Made by a program: the position numbers and the translations under genes | The notes under the pieces: generated by a model | What the model saw: only the letters and a program-made list of their open reading frames with translations | What the model was told of the DNA's origin: nothing | Databases searched by the model: none | Source of the DNA: Bartonella grahamii ATCC 700132 | GTDB lineage: Bacteria > Pseudomonadota > Alphaproteobacteria > Rhizobiales > Rhizobiaceae | Length of the DNA stretch: 64,000 nt | Assembly: GCF_000518085.1 (NCBI RefSeq) | Contig: NZ_JACX01000001.1 | Coordinates: forward strand, 186,001-250,000 | Direction of reading: 5' to 3' | Shown: positions 27,359 to 36,297 of the stretch, one piece after another | Position numbering within the stretch: position 1 is the first letter of the stretch | Layout: each line of letters opens with the position of its first letter

Positions 27359-28666
27359 GTGGATACAATCTTTGCTGTTTCGAGTGGATTGTTACCTTCG
27401 GGGGTTGCAGTCATTCGGCTTTCTGGTCCTCATGTTGTGAATATAGTTAAAACGCTTTGTGGTCGTTTACCTAAAGCACGTTTTATGCATTATGGAAATC
27501 TTACTGCTCGTGATGGGAGCTTTTTAGATTCTTGTTTAACTGTTTTTTTTCCTGCTCCTCATAGTTTTACGGGGGAAGATTGTGCAGAATTCCATTTACA
27601 TGGAGGAAAAGCCGTTGTTAGTCGTTTTCTCGATGAATTGTCGACATTTTCTGGATGCCGTATTGCAGAAGCAGGTGAATTTTCACGTCGTGCTTTTATG
27701 GAAGGAAAATTAGATCTTGTTCAAGCAGAAGGTCTTGCTGATTTAATAGAAGCAGAAACGGAAAGCCAACGGCGTTTAGCTGTTATGGGTACAAGTGGAC
27801 ATTTAACGACGCTTTATCGTGATTGGCGTCATAAGCTTATGAAGGCGCGTGCTTTTATTGAGGCAGAACTTGATTTTGTTGATGAAGCAGATATTCCCAA
27901 CGCAATATCTGATAAAGTTTGGAAAGATGTTGAGGATCTTTGTACTTCTATTCGTGAATATATTACTGAAGGAGAGCGTGCTAGTATTTTACGTGATGGA
28001 TTAAAAATTGTTATTGCTGGTGCTCCAAATTCTGGAAAATCAAGCATTATGAATCGTCTTTCAGGAAGATCTGTTGCTATTGTAACGGAAGAAGCAGGAA
28101 CAACCCGTGATGCTTTAGAAATGAGAATTATTCTTGGTGGTTTACCTATTTTTTTAACGGATACTGCTGGTTTTAGAAAAACAGAAAATAAAATAGAACA
28201 AATGGGAATAGAAGTTGCTAAACAGCATGTTAGGGAAGCTGATTTAGTTATTTTGGTTTATGATATAGGAAATCCTGAGCAAGTTGATTTACCAGAAACA
28301 TCGGCTGAAATATGGTGTGTTGGCAATAAGCTTGATCTTTATGAAAAAAATGATCAGCATTGGTCTATACAATTTTCCGCATTAACTGGTTTAAATTTTG
28401 ATTATTTTATCAAAGAACTTGAATCATTTTGTCATCATCGTGCTTCTGAAATTGGAAATATTGTTCCGGCGCGTAAAAGACAACTTCAATTATTAAAGGA
28501 GGCTGTTAAAGAGATTGAATATTCTCTTAATTATCATTCTCTTGATCTCAGTTTACGTGCAGAACATCTCCGTTGTGCAAGTGATTTTCTTGGAAAAATT
28601 ACAGGAGATATTGATGTTGAAGATTTGCTTGATATTATTTTTTCAGAGTTTTGTGTTGGTAAATAA
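27359..28666 (+). CDS. mnmE: tRNA-modification GTPase MnmE
   Basis: MnmE works with MnmG to place the (carboxymethyl)aminomethyl group on U34 of tRNAs reading two-fold codon boxes. The 435-residue protein has the N-terminal folate-binding domain (DTIFAVSSGLLPSGVAVIRLSG). It also has a G domain inserted in the helical domain (Walker A GAPNSGKSS, switch region GTTRDALE, DTAGFR, and a GNKLDL box for NKxD), and it ends in the essential C-terminal CVGK. The start is a GTG after AGGA. It is directly followed by a spacer with two parS sites and then mnmG, its functional partner. Confidence 0.96.
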   Translation: MDTIFAVSSGLLPSGVAVIRLSGPHVVNIVKTLCGRLPKARFMHYGNLTARDGSFLDSCLTVFFPAPHSFTGEDCAEFHLHGGKAVVSRFLDELSTFSGCRIAEAGEFSRRAFMEGKLDLVQAEGLADLIEAETESQRRLAVMGTSGHLTTLYRDWRHKLMKARAFIEAELDFVDEADIPNAISDKVWKDVEDLCTSIREYITEGERASILRDGLKIVIAGAPNSGKSSIMNRLSGRSVAIVTEEAGTTRDALEMRIILGGLPIFLTDTAGFRKTENKIEQMGIEVAKQHVREADLVILVYDIGNPEQVDLPETSAEIWCVGNKLDLYEKNDQHWSIQFSALTGLNFDYFIKELESFCHHRASEIGNIVPARKRQLQLLKEAVKEIEYSLNYHSLDLSLRAEHLRCASDFLGKITGDIDVEDLLDIIFSEFCVGK

Positions 28667-28682
28667 TGATTCACGTGAAACA
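28667..28682 (+). promoter_or_regulatory. parS-like centromere site 1
   Basis: TGATTCACGTGAAACA matches the ParB-binding consensus TGTTTCACGTGAAACA at 15 of 16 positions. It starts at the base after the mnmE stop codon. Confidence 0.85.
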
Positions 28683-28728
28683 TTGATTATTTCATAGACA
28701 GATTATAAAGATTATGTAATTTATATTC

Positions 28729-28744
28729 TGTTTCACGTGAAACC
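28729..28744 (+). promoter_or_regulatory. parS-like centromere site 2
   Basis: TGTTTCACGTGAAACC matches the parS consensus at 15 of 16 positions. It lies 20 bases before the mnmG start, so ParB bound here could also affect mnmG transcription. Confidence 0.88.
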
Positions 28745-28763
28745 TTAGAATATTTTCTACGGA

Positions 28764-30641
28764 ATGAATAAAATGCAATCATATGATGTTGTTATTGTTG
28801 GTGGTGGTCATGCTGGCTGTGAAGCGGCTTCAGCTTCAGCGCGTGTAGGAGCCAAAACAGCGCTTGTTACACATAAAATATCAGCACTGGGAACAATGTC
28901 GTGTAATCCTGCTATTGGTGGACTTGGAAAAGGGCATCTAGTTCGTGAAATAGATGCGTTAGATGGTCTCATGGGAAGAGCAGCAGATGCTGCTGGAATT
29001 CAGTTTAGACTACTTAATAGACGTAAAGGACCGGCAGTAAGAGGACCACGGACACAGGCGGATCGACAACTTTATAAAAAAGCAATTCAAAAATTATTAA
29101 AAGAACAAGAAAATCTTACTCTTATTGAGGATGAAGTTATTGATCTGGTTGTTAAAGATAATTGTGTATCAGGTGTTATTTTAAAAAAACAAGGAACAAT
29201 TTTATCTGGTGCTGTTGTTTTAACAACAGGAACATTTTTAAATGGCTTTATTCATATTGGTGATAAAACATGGGCTGCTGGACGTATGGGAGATCAGTCA
29301 AGTGTGCATCTTGCTAAACGTTTAAAAAATTATCATATAAAACTTGGTCGATTAAAAACAGGAACCCCTGCTCGTTTGAGTAAAAAAACAATTGCTTGGG
29401 ATCATCTTCCAAAACAACAAGCAGATGAAAATCCCATTCCCTTTTCTCTTTTAACAGAGAAAATTGAACAACCACAAATTGAATGTGCAATAACACGTAC
29501 AAATGAGAGAACACATCAAATTATTTGCGATAATATTTATCGTTCTGCTTTATATTCTGGAAATATTGAAGGGTTAGGACCACGTTATTGTCCTTCTGTT
29601 GAAGATAAAATTGTGAAATTTGGAGAACGTGATGGACATCAGATCTTTCTAGAACCAGAAGGATTAAATGATGATACTGTTTATCCAAATGGTCTTTCTA
29701 CTTCTCTTCCTGAAGATGTACAAATTTCTCTATTGAAAACCATTGAAGGGTTGGAAAATGCTATAGTTTTGCAACCTGGTTATGCTATTGAATATGATTT
29801 TGTTAATCCACAACAATTAACGAGAAGCTTAGAATTACGTTCTTTACCGGGTTTGTTCTTAGCAGGCCAAATTAATGGTACTACAGGATATGAGGAAGCA
29901 GCAGCTCAAGGACTTTTAGCTGGATTAAATGCGGCACATAAAGTAGGTAAATTAGATGAAATACTTATAAGTCGTTCTACCGCTTATATTGGTGTTATGG
30001 TTGATGATTTGGTTTCACGTGGTGTTTGTGAACCTTATAGGATGTTTACATCACGTGCTGAATTTCGTTTATCTTTACGATCTGATAATGCTGATACGCG
30101 TTTAACACCTTTGGCACAAAAATGGGGTATTGTGAGTGAAATACGTTGGGAATGTTATCAGAAAAAACAAGAACGCCTTGATCAAGCACGATCAATATGT
30201 CAAAATCTTTTTTTAACACCCAATGAAGCTTCTGCTCATGGATTACACGTTAATCATGATGGAATTCGGCGTTCCGCTTATGATTTTCTTGCTTATCCTC
30301 ATATGACTTTAGAGCGTCTTTCAGATTTTTGGCCACAATTACAAACGATTGATTCTAAAACAGCAGAATCTTTAGAAATTGAAGCACAATATGCGGTTTA
30401 TTTAGATAAACAAGCACAAAATATTGCCTCTCTTCAAAGAGATGAGCGTTTAGAAATTCCTTCTTCTCTTGATATTCAGGCAATTTCAGGTCTTTCAAAT
30501 GAACTTAAATCAAAAATTCAAGAAGTGTCGCCGCGTTCAATTGCTGATGCACAAAAAATTGATGGTATGACACCCGCCGCGTTATCGCTTATTATTACAT
30601 ATATTCAACGTCAACGACGTGAAAAGGCTAAAACAGCTTAA
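28764..30641 (+). CDS. mnmG: tRNA uridine-34 5-carboxymethylaminomethyl modification enzyme
   Basis: MnmG (GidA) is the FAD-dependent partner of MnmE in wobble-uridine modification. The 625-residue protein starts with the FAD Rossmann motif [14 protein letters not shown] (residues 9-22). It carries [22 protein letters not shown], the conserved block of the family, and ends with the helical C-terminal domain ([31 protein letters not shown]) that contacts MnmE and tRNA. Its stop overlaps the rsmG start by one base (TAATG). Confidence 0.97.
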   Translation: MNKMQSYDVVIVGGGHAGCEAASASARVGAKTALVTHKISALGTMSCNPAIGGLGKGHLVREIDALDGLMGRAADAAGIQFRLLNRRKGPAVRGPRTQADRQLYKKAIQKLLKEQENLTLIEDEVIDLVVKDNCVSGVILKKQGTILSGAVVLTTGTFLNGFIHIGDKTWAAGRMGDQSSVHLAKRLKNYHIKLGRLKTGTPARLSKKTIAWDHLPKQQADENPIPFSLLTEKIEQPQIECAITRTNERTHQIICDNIYRSALYSGNIEGLGPRYCPSVEDKIVKFGERDGHQIFLEPEGLNDDTVYPNGLSTSLPEDVQISLLKTIEGLENAIVLQPGYAIEYDFVNPQQLTRSLELRSLPGLFLAGQINGTTGYEEAAAQGLLAGLNAAHKVGKLDEILISRSTAYIGVMVDDLVSRGVCEPYRMFTSRAEFRLSLRSDNADTRLTPLAQKWGIVSEIRWECYQKKQERLDQARSICQNLFLTPNEASAHGLHVNHDGIRRSAYDFLAYPHMTLERLSDFWPQLQTIDSKTAESLEIEAQYAVYLDKQAQNIASLQRDERLEIPSSLDIQAISGLSNELKSKIQEVSPRSIADAQKIDGMTPAALSLIITYIQRQRREKAKTA

Positions 30642-31288
30642 TGGATTTTTCTACAGAAAAAAAATATCAACAATTATTAAATATTGTTCCTTCTGTTTCA
30701 CGTGAAACGATGGAAAATTTAATTCAGTTTGAGTCTTTAATACTTCAATGGAATGCACATATTAATTTGATATCTGCTACAACGATACCAGATCTATGGA
30801 CACGGCATATTCTAGATTCAGCACAAATTTTTCCTTTGTATGCTCATTCTTTACATTGGTGTGATTTAGGATCAGGAGGAGGTTTTCCTGCAATTGTGAT
30901 TGCTATCTTTTTGAAAGAAAAAAAAGTAGGACATATTAATCTTGTTGAAAGTAGTGGAAAAAAAGTTGCTTTTTTGCGAACAGTTATTGCTCAACTTAAT
31001 CTTCCAGCAACGGTTTATCACGCTAGAATTGAAGATGTATATCAAAAAATTCCCGCATCTGATATTATAACGGCACGGGGATTAGCGCCGCTCAATAGTC
31101 TTTTACAACTTATTTTTCCTTTATTAACAGAAAAAACAATAGCTCTTTTGCAAAAAGGTCGGGATTACGCTACAGAAATAAAAAATGCCTCTGCCAATTG
31201 GCACTTTGATCTGTTAAAACATAAAAGTAAAGTTGATGAAAATTCTGTTATTTTAGAAATTTCTCATATTCGATCATATAGAGGGTAG
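30641..31288 (+). CDS. rsmG: 16S rRNA (guanine-527-N7) methyltransferase
   Basis: RsmG (GidB) makes m7G527 in 16S rRNA, whose loss gives low-level streptomycin resistance. The 215-residue protein has NAHINLISATT and TRHILDSAQIFPL near the start. The SAM-binding loop DLGSGGGFPAIVIAI and the later ITARGLAPLNSLL motif follow, as in the family. A complete parS-like palindrome lies inside its coding region (30694-30709, reading SVSRET), so that protein stretch is also shaped by DNA function. The order mnmE-mnmG-rsmG-parA-parB is the widespread origin-proximal arrangement. Confidence 0.95.
   Translation: MDFSTEKKYQQLLNIVPSVSRETMENLIQFESLILQWNAHINLISATTIPDLWTRHILDSAQIFPLYAHSLHWCDLGSGGGFPAIVIAIFLKEKKVGHINLVESSGKKVAFLRTVIAQLNLPATVYHARIEDVYQKIPASDIITARGLAPLNSLLQLIFPLLTEKTIALLQKGRDYATEIKNASANWHFDLLKHKSKVDENSVILEISHIRSYRG
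30694..30709 (+). promoter_or_regulatory. parS-like centromere site 3, inside rsmG
   Basis: TGTTTCACGTGAAACG matches the parS consensus at 15 of 16 positions and is fully inside the rsmG coding sequence, near codon 20. Confidence 0.85.
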
Positions 31289-31294
31289 AGCAAA

Positions 31295-32092
31295 ATGAGC
31301 GAAACACGAATTATCGCTATTGCAAACCAAAAGGGTGGAGTCGGAAAAACAACCACAGCAATTAATCTTGCAACAGCTTTAGCGGCTATTGGTGAAAATG
31401 TCCTTATTATGGATGTTGATCCACAAGGTAATGCTAGTACAGGTTTAGGGATTGATCGTAATAACCGTCCTTTATCTTCTTATGATGTTTTAGTTTCGGG
31501 AATTTCAATTACACAAGCGGCTTTAAAAACAGCAGTACCTAATCTTTATATAGTTCCCTCTACACTTGATCTTTTAGGTGTGGAAATGGAAATTTCTTCA
31601 TCACAAGATCGCATACAACGCTTACGTAAAGCTCTCTATGATGATCCGGAAATGGAAAAAAAATTCAATTATATTTTAATTGATTGTCCTCCCTCCCTTA
31701 ATCTTTTAACACTTAATGCTATGGGGGCAGCTAATTCTGTTTTAGTGCCTATGCAGTGTGAATTTTTAGCACTTGAAGGTTTAAGTCAATTACTTGAAAC
31801 AGTAAAACAAGTGCGATCCGTACTTAATCCATCTTTAGAAATCCAAGGTATCGTTCTAACAATGTATGATGGACGTAATAATCTTTCAAATCAAGTTGTT
31901 GAAGATGTACGTTCTTTTATGGGGGATAAGGTTTATCGTACTGTTATTCCACGAAATGTAAGAGTATCAGAAGCGCCCTCTTTTGGAAAACCTGTATTGC
32001 TTTATGATCTCAAATGTGCTGGGAGCCAAGCTTATTTGCGTCTAGCATCAGAAATGATTCAACGTGAAAAACAAGCGCGTGCTGCTGCTTAA
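31295..32092 (+). CDS. parA: Chromosome-partitioning ATPase ParA
   Basis: ParA binds DNA in its ATP form and moves ParB-parS complexes to segregate the origin region. The 265-residue protein has the deviant Walker A KGGVGKTTTAINLATALA (near residues 14-31), motif A' DVDPQGNAS and Walker B YILIDCPPSLN. It lacks the long DNA-binding N-terminus of plasmid ParA, so it is the chromosomal (Soj) type. It begins six bases after rsmG and is followed at 32 bases by parB. Confidence 0.96.
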   Translation: MSETRIIAIANQKGGVGKTTTAINLATALAAIGENVLIMDVDPQGNASTGLGIDRNNRPLSSYDVLVSGISITQAALKTAVPNLYIVPSTLDLLGVEMEISSSQDRIQRLRKALYDDPEMEKKFNYILIDCPPSLNLLTLNAMGAANSVLVPMQCEFLALEGLSQLLETVKQVRSVLNPSLEIQGIVLTMYDGRNNLSNQVVEDVRSFMGDKVYRTVIPRNVRVSEAPSFGKPVLLYDLKCAGSQAYLRLASEMIQREKQARAAA

Positions 32093-32124
32093 AAAAATCA
32101 ACTAAAAATTTAAAGAGCAAAATT

Positions 32125-33030
32125 ATGAATGATGATCAATCAAAAAAAAGACTGGGTCGTGGATTAGCGGCATTAATTGGGGATATCAGTTTAAACAGTG
32201 ATCTTACACGTTCATCAAATACTGACAAATTTACAGAGTCCAATACAGCTTCTCCTGTTTCTGAACGATTTGTTCCACTTGAATCTATTTCGTGCAATCC
32301 ACATAATCCGCGACGTCATTTTACCGATTCAGAACTTGATAATTTAGCACAATCAATTCGCCAGCACGGTGTTGTTCAACCTGTTATTGTAAGACCATCA
32401 CGTGATCATCCTCATCGTTTTGAATTAATTGCTGGCGAACGGCGTTGGCGTGCTGCACAGCGAGCTAATTTAAATAAATTACCTGTTATTGTTCGCGATG
32501 TAGATGATAAAACGGCTTTGGAATTGGCAATTATTGAAAATGTTCAACGTGCCGATCTTAATCCTATCGAAGAAGCAATGGGATATGAAATTTTGCTGAA
32601 TGAACATGGATATACACAGGCAGATTTAGCGCAAGTTATTGGAAAAAGTCGCAGTCATGTTGCTAATACGCTTCGTTTGTTAAAACTTCCACCAAAAGTA
32701 CAACAATTCTTAACCGACGGGCAACTCTCCGCTGGTCATGCACGCTGTCTTATCACTGTTGAGAATCCACAGGATTTAGCTGAAAAAATTATTCGCGAAG
32801 GGCTTTCTGTGCGCCAAACAGAAATACTTGCGTATGAACAGGCAAATCCAAAAGTCAAAAAACGAACTGCTGTTGAGAAAGATACAGAAACAAAATCTTT
32901 AGAAAAATTACTTGCAGACGTGATCGGAATGAAAGTGACTATTCGGCATGGCAAAAAAGGTGGTGATTTAAAAATACGCTACTCTTCACTAGAACAATTA
33001 GATGATATTTGCCGGCGTTTGCAAAACTAA
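32125..33030 (+). CDS. parB: Chromosome-partitioning protein ParB
   Basis: ParB is the parS-binding CTPase clamp that marks the origin region for ParA. The 301-residue protein has the ParA-activating N-terminus KKRLGRGLAALIGD. It also has the CTP-binding motifs (NPHNPRRHF and GERRWRAAQ), a helix-turn-helix (YTQADLAQVIGKSRSHVANTLRLLKLP) and a C-terminal dimerisation part. Four parS-like sites, three of them within 4 kb, are its likely targets. Its stop codon is directly adjacent to the stop of a broken minus-strand gene, so nothing separates the two ends. Confidence 0.96.
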   Translation: MNDDQSKKRLGRGLAALIGDISLNSDLTRSSNTDKFTESNTASPVSERFVPLESISCNPHNPRRHFTDSELDNLAQSIRQHGVVQPVIVRPSRDHPHRFELIAGERRWRAAQRANLNKLPVIVRDVDDKTALELAIIENVQRADLNPIEEAMGYEILLNEHGYTQADLAQVIGKSRSHVANTLRLLKLPPKVQQFLTDGQLSAGHARCLITVENPQDLAEKIIREGLSVRQTEILAYEQANPKVKKRTAVEKDTETKSLEKLLADVIGMKVTIRHGKKGGDLKIRYSSLEQLDDICRRLQN

Positions 33031-33492
33031 TTAATTGTCTAAAATAGCACGAATTCTATCTATATATTTTTGACTGAAATTAAAATTATCTGAAGGTATA
33101 GTATTTTTGAAGAGAATTTTTATCTTCAAAGGCTATTATTACAGCTAAAGTTGTTTGAAGGACCATGAGACCAATAACATAATCTTTAGGTGAGAGATTA
33201 TATTTTCTTAAAAGATCTGTTAGTTTTGATCTAGCAGAAATAGAAGCAATGAACCCTTCAATGCTGTTATCATTTCCGGTATTGGATGGCTCTGGAGGAA
33301 AATCCTCAATTTATTTGTTTTAGTTATTCTATTTTTGAGAGGAAATATTCTGTTAAAAGATAATTTATAATGATATTTGGATTGCTGCTAGAGAGAAAAC
33401 AAATTGATTGTCTGTTTGCTTTTTCTTTTCCATTGTTAATTGAACATATGTTAAAAAAGGGAAAGAAAGCAGATACAATACCAATTAAAACA
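33031..33492 (-). pseudogene. Broken third copy of the small exported-protein family
   Basis: The minus strand here encodes pieces clearly like the two intact neighbours but in different frames. DNSIEGFIASISARSKL matches DHSIEGFVASISNQPKL, then SPKDYVIGLMVLQTTLA matches TPKDFAIGTLALQATLT. After a frameshift, KNTIPSDNFNFSQKYIDRI matches the copy-1 C-terminus. Residues INYLLTEYFLSKIE near 33340 match ENYTLTEDLLLKMEQ. Stops and frameshifts prevent a continuous product. The end at 33031 abuts parB. The 5' limit is approximate, since the signal-peptide region is scrambled. Confidence 0.8.
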
Positions 33493-33499
33493 TTGTTTG

Positions 33500-33555
33500 A
33501 AATTTTACTTTCTTTTTCGTATTTCAGTAAAGACTTTTTCGTCTGCGAAGTCAAC
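33500..33555 (-). repeat. Copy of the gloB 3' end upstream of the broken gene
   Basis: TTTCTTTTTCGTATTTCAGT and the bases after it align closely with the coding end of gloB at about 34797-34850 (which reads TTTCTTTTTCGAATTTCAGC on the plus strand). It is a duplication scar in the same relative place, just upstream of the broken copy. Confidence 0.75.
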
Positions 33556-33579
33556 CGTCTGTTCAAAATAGAACTAATT

Positions 33580-34092
33580 CTATTTACAACGACTTTTTAA
33601 AATAGCAAGTATTCTATACATATATTTTTTACCAAATTCTAAATTGTTTGAAACTACAGTATTTTTTTCATCAAAAGAAATCCCTTCTTCTTTAAGAAGT
33701 TCAAGAGGAACTAAAAGCGTTGTTAATGTTGCTTGAAGGGCGAGGGTTCCTATAGCAAAATCTTTAGGTGTTATATTATTTTTTTTTAAAATATTCATTA
33801 ATTTTGGTTGATTAGAAATAGAAGCTACGAATCCTTCAATACTGTGGTCGTGTTCAATTTCAATATCAGGTTCTTTTTCAGTATCGGATACTTTTGATTC
33901 TGATGGTGAGCTTTCACACTCTTCTTTATTAATTTGTTCCATTTTTAAAAGCAAATCTTCTGTTAAGGTGTAATTTTCAATAACATGCGGGAACTCGAAT
34001 TTTTTATCTGTTTCCTTTTCCTTTGCCATTGTTAGTTGAGTATGTATTACGAAAAGAAAAAGAAGAGACAAACGTAACACTAACTTGAACAT
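33580..34092 (-). CDS. Small exported protein of unknown function, copy 1
   Basis: A 170-residue protein with a signal peptide (MFKLVLRLSLLFLFVIHTQL, cleavage likely near residue 23), then an acidic, Glu/Lys-rich mature part. It is a clear paralogue of the gene at 34287-34784: both share the start RLxLxFLFVIHxQLTMAxEKETD, ENYTLTED-like and NILKKNNITPKDFAIGTLAL segments, and the C-terminal KNTxxxNNxEF. I do not recognise the family and assign no function. Exported and apparently lineage-specific, it could act in the periplasm. The copy unit includes a piece of gloB on its 5' side. Confidence 0.75.
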   Translation of the reverse strand: MFKLVLRLSLLFLFVIHTQLTMAKEKETDKKFEFPHVIENYTLTEDLLLKMEQINKEECESSPSESKVSDTEKEPDIEIEHDHSIEGFVASISNQPKLMNILKKNNITPKDFAIGTLALQATLTTLLVPLELLKEEGISFDEKNTVVSNNLEFGKKYMYRILAILKSRCK

Positions 34093-34155
34093 GATTAAAA
34101 ATTATCCTTTCTTTTTTGAATTTCAATAAATATTTTTTCATCTGTTATTCTTTAT
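34093..34155 (-). repeat. Copy of the gloB 3' end upstream of copy 1
   Basis: ATCCTTTCTTTTTTGAATTT, followed by CAATAAATATTTTTTCATCTG, mirrors the coding end of gloB (ATCCTTTCTTTTTCGAATTT, then CAGCAAAAACTTCTTCATCTG at 34796-34837). The match stops inside what would be gloB coding sequence, so this is a duplicated tail, not a gene. Confidence 0.8.
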
Positions 34156-34286
34156 TTGTAGAAAAACGTTTGTAAATATAATCAAAATAAAAGTAATTAT
34201 TAGTAATGATAAAAACACTGTGATTTTTAATGCACTGACTTCTTATTAGATTAGTGGGATGATATTTTTTAACGTTTCATAACTGA

Positions 34287-34784
34287 TTAGTTGCTCAAAA
34301 TGAGTTTTTCACAGCTCTCTAAAAGAATTGTTGCTTTGTAAAAATGTTTTTTAACAAATTCAATATTGTTTAAAAAGATAGTATTTTTCTCAGTAGAATA
34401 TTCCTGTTCAGGTACAAATGTAAGAAGCGTTGATATTTCTTTGAGTGCTAAGGTTCCTGCAGCAAAATCTTTTGGCGTGATATTATTTTCTTTTAAAATA
34501 TTTACAAATTTTGGTTTACTAGAAATATAAGTAGCATAGTTTTCAATACTAGAGTGGATAATAGAATCATAAGTGATAAGATCATTTTTTGTTTCTGGAA
34601 GTAAATTTTTACATTCTTTTTCAATTTTTTCCAGCTTTAAAAGAAAATCTTCTGTTAAGGGGTAATTTGCAATGAGAGGTAATATAAGAGAAGAATTATC
34701 TGTTTCCTTTTCCTCTGCCATTGTTAGTTGAATATGTATCACGAAAAGAAAAAAGAGAAACAAACGTAATACGAACTTAAGCAT
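34287..34784 (-). CDS. Small exported protein of unknown function, copy 2
   Basis: A 165-residue paralogue of the preceding gene, with the same signal peptide (MLKFVLRLFLFFLFVIHIQL) and the same NILKENNITPKDFAAGTLAL core and C-terminal KNTIFLNNIEFVKKHF. Its middle (residues 45-75) differs most between copies. It begins two bases after the gloB stop, so it is probably read from the gloB transcript. This copy keeps the original junction with gloB and is likely the founder of the array. No known domain is recognised. Confidence 0.78.
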   Translation of the reverse strand: MLKFVLRLFLFFLFVIHIQLTMAEEKETDNSSLILPLIANYPLTEDFLLKLEKIEKECKNLLPETKNDLITYDSIIHSSIENYATYISSKPKFVNILKENNITPKDFAAGTLALKEISTLLTFVPEQEYSTEKNTIFLNNIEFVKKHFYKATILLESCEKLILSN

Positions 34785-34786
34785 GG

Positions 34787-35548
34787 TTAAAATTTATCCT
34801 TTCTTTTTCGAATTTCAGCAAAAACTTCTTCATCTGTAGCATTGGTCATTGAGAGGTTCTTTCTGATTGCAGGATTATCCCAACGAAGAAAGGGATTTGT
34901 TGTTTTTTCTTGTCCTAAAGTGACAGGTAAAGTCATGGCATTTCCTGCACTCAATAAAAAAACTTCCTCTATTCTTTGGTGGAGCTTTTTATTATGTGGA
35001 TCAATTGTTAGCGCAAAAAAAGCATTGTTTTTTGTATATTCATGTCCACAATAGAGAAGTGTTTCATCGGGAAGTTGACGAAGCTTTTTTAAAGAGTTCA
35101 GCATTTGAACAGGTGTTCCTTCGAAAAGGCGTCCACAACCGAGTGAGAAAAGTGTATCTCCAGCAAAGAGTAAACCTTTCTCAGGAAAATAATAAGATAA
35201 TGCGCCCGAAGTGTGACCAGGTGTTGAAAGAGCCAAAAGTGAGTGAGAACCAAAGAGAAGTTTTTCATCAGGTTGAAGTGTTTGATCAAGATGATGAATC
35301 TTTTCTTTTTCTGCTTCTGGTCCGATAACCATAGCGTTGTATACTTGTTTTAATTCTTCCAATGCTTCTACATGGTCGTGATGATGATGAGTTACAAAAA
35401 TAGTCTGAAGTGTCCAGTTACGGCGTTTTAAGGCGTTATGAATCGCTTCACTTTCAGGTGCATCAATTGCAGCTGTGTAGCCACTTTTTTCATCATGAAT
35501 GAGTACACCAAAGTTATCTTTTCGACAAATAAACTGTTCAATCAACAT
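34787..35548 (-). CDS. gloB: Hydroxyacylglutathione hydrolase (glyoxalase II)
   Basis: Glyoxalase II hydrolyses S-lactoylglutathione to lactate and glutathione, completing methylglyoxal detoxification. The 253-residue metallo-beta-lactamase-fold protein has the metal motif THHHHDH (near residues 53-59), GHTSGALSYYF, FAGDTLFSLGCGR and the CGHEYTKNN region, with a C-terminal glutathione-binding domain. The length is normal. Its last roughly 20 codons have been copied twice downstream (33500-33555 and 34093-34155), together with the small exported-protein gene that follows. Confidence 0.94.
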   Translation of the reverse strand: MLIEQFICRKDNFGVLIHDEKSGYTAAIDAPESEAIHNALKRRNWTLQTIFVTHHHHDHVEALEELKQVYNAMVIGPEAEKEKIHHLDQTLQPDEKLLFGSHSLLALSTPGHTSGALSYYFPEKGLLFAGDTLFSLGCGRLFEGTPVQMLNSLKKLRQLPDETLLYCGHEYTKNNAFFALTIDPHNKKLHQRIEEVFLLSAGNAMTLPVTLGQEKTTNPFLRWDNPAIRKNLSMTNATDEEVFAEIRKRKDKF

Positions 35549-35610
35549 GTTTTTCTCCTGAACAGTATTTGGTGATGAATCTATAAAATAATATATAGTA
35601 GTGAATTTTT

Positions 35611-36297
35611 TTAAGAATCAGATTTGTCCTCTTCTGTGAAAAGTTCTTTTGAATGTTTCATAATGATAGGCATTTGGGTAAGCATAAAGAGGACTGTTAG
35701 GGGCATGACGCCAAATACTTTAAAACTTGTCCAAAAATTATCGCTAAAATTACGCCAAATAATTTCATTCAAAAGGGCAAGAAAAACGAAAAAGAATGCC
35801 CAACGATAGGTAAGTTTTTGCCAGCCTAAATCATCAAGTTTTAAGGTAGAATCAAGAGCATAACGTAAAAGTGGTTTTTTAAAACACATACCACCAAAGA
35901 GGATGAACGCAAATAAGCTATTAATAATTGTTGGTTTCATTTTTATGAAAGTTTCATTGTGAAGCCAAAGAGTTAGAAAGCCAAAAACTAAAACAAATAT
36001 TCCTGAAATAAGAGGCATAATAGGAATTTGTCTTGCAAGGATCCATGATAAGCTTAGAGAAATAATAATCGCTATCATAAAAATAGCTGTTGCAGGGAAA
36101 ATAGGCTTACTAAAATTTTGAAAAAATCCAATGTTTTTTATTAACCATTCTCCCTTATAATTGGCAAAAAAGAAGGCAACCAATGGACCCATTTCTAAGA
36201 GAAACTTAAGTGTTGGTGAGAGAGGGGGTTTCTTATTGTTATTCATATTTTTGTCAGAATTATTGTGTGAATTAGAGTTAGATAAAGGCTGTTTCAT
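35611..36297 (-). CDS. Inner-membrane septation protein (YciB/IspZ family)
   Basis: This is a 228-residue membrane protein with five or six spans and the family pattern LLEMGPLVAFFFANYKGEW near residues 33-51, then the late WAFFFVFLALLNEIIWRNF. YciB proteins are linked with cell-envelope synthesis and septation; the biochemical role is unsettled. It begins inside the end of ftsY (four-base overlap), an arrangement common in Hyphomicrobiales. The N-terminal 25 residues are Asn/Ser/Lys-rich and poorly conserved. Confidence 0.88.
   Translation of the reverse strand: MKQPLSNSNSHNNSDKNMNNNKKPPLSPTLKFLLEMGPLVAFFFANYKGEWLIKNIGFFQNFSKPIFPATAIFMIAIIISLSLSWILARQIPIMPLISGIFVLVFGFLTLWLHNETFIKMKPTIINSLFAFILFGGMCFKKPLLRYALDSTLKLDDLGWQKLTYRWAFFFVFLALLNEIIWRNFSDNFWTSFKVFGVMPLTVLFMLTQMPIIMKHSKELFTEEDKSDS

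Noticed and set aside
30013-30028. A TTTCACGTGG stretch in mnmG resembling a fifth parS site
   Set aside because: Only one half of the palindrome fits; the right half departs at several positions.
33324-33600. Two opposite reading frames of 76-80 codons between parB and copy 1
   Set aside because: Both are parts of the decayed exported-protein unit and its copied gloB tail, not separate genes.
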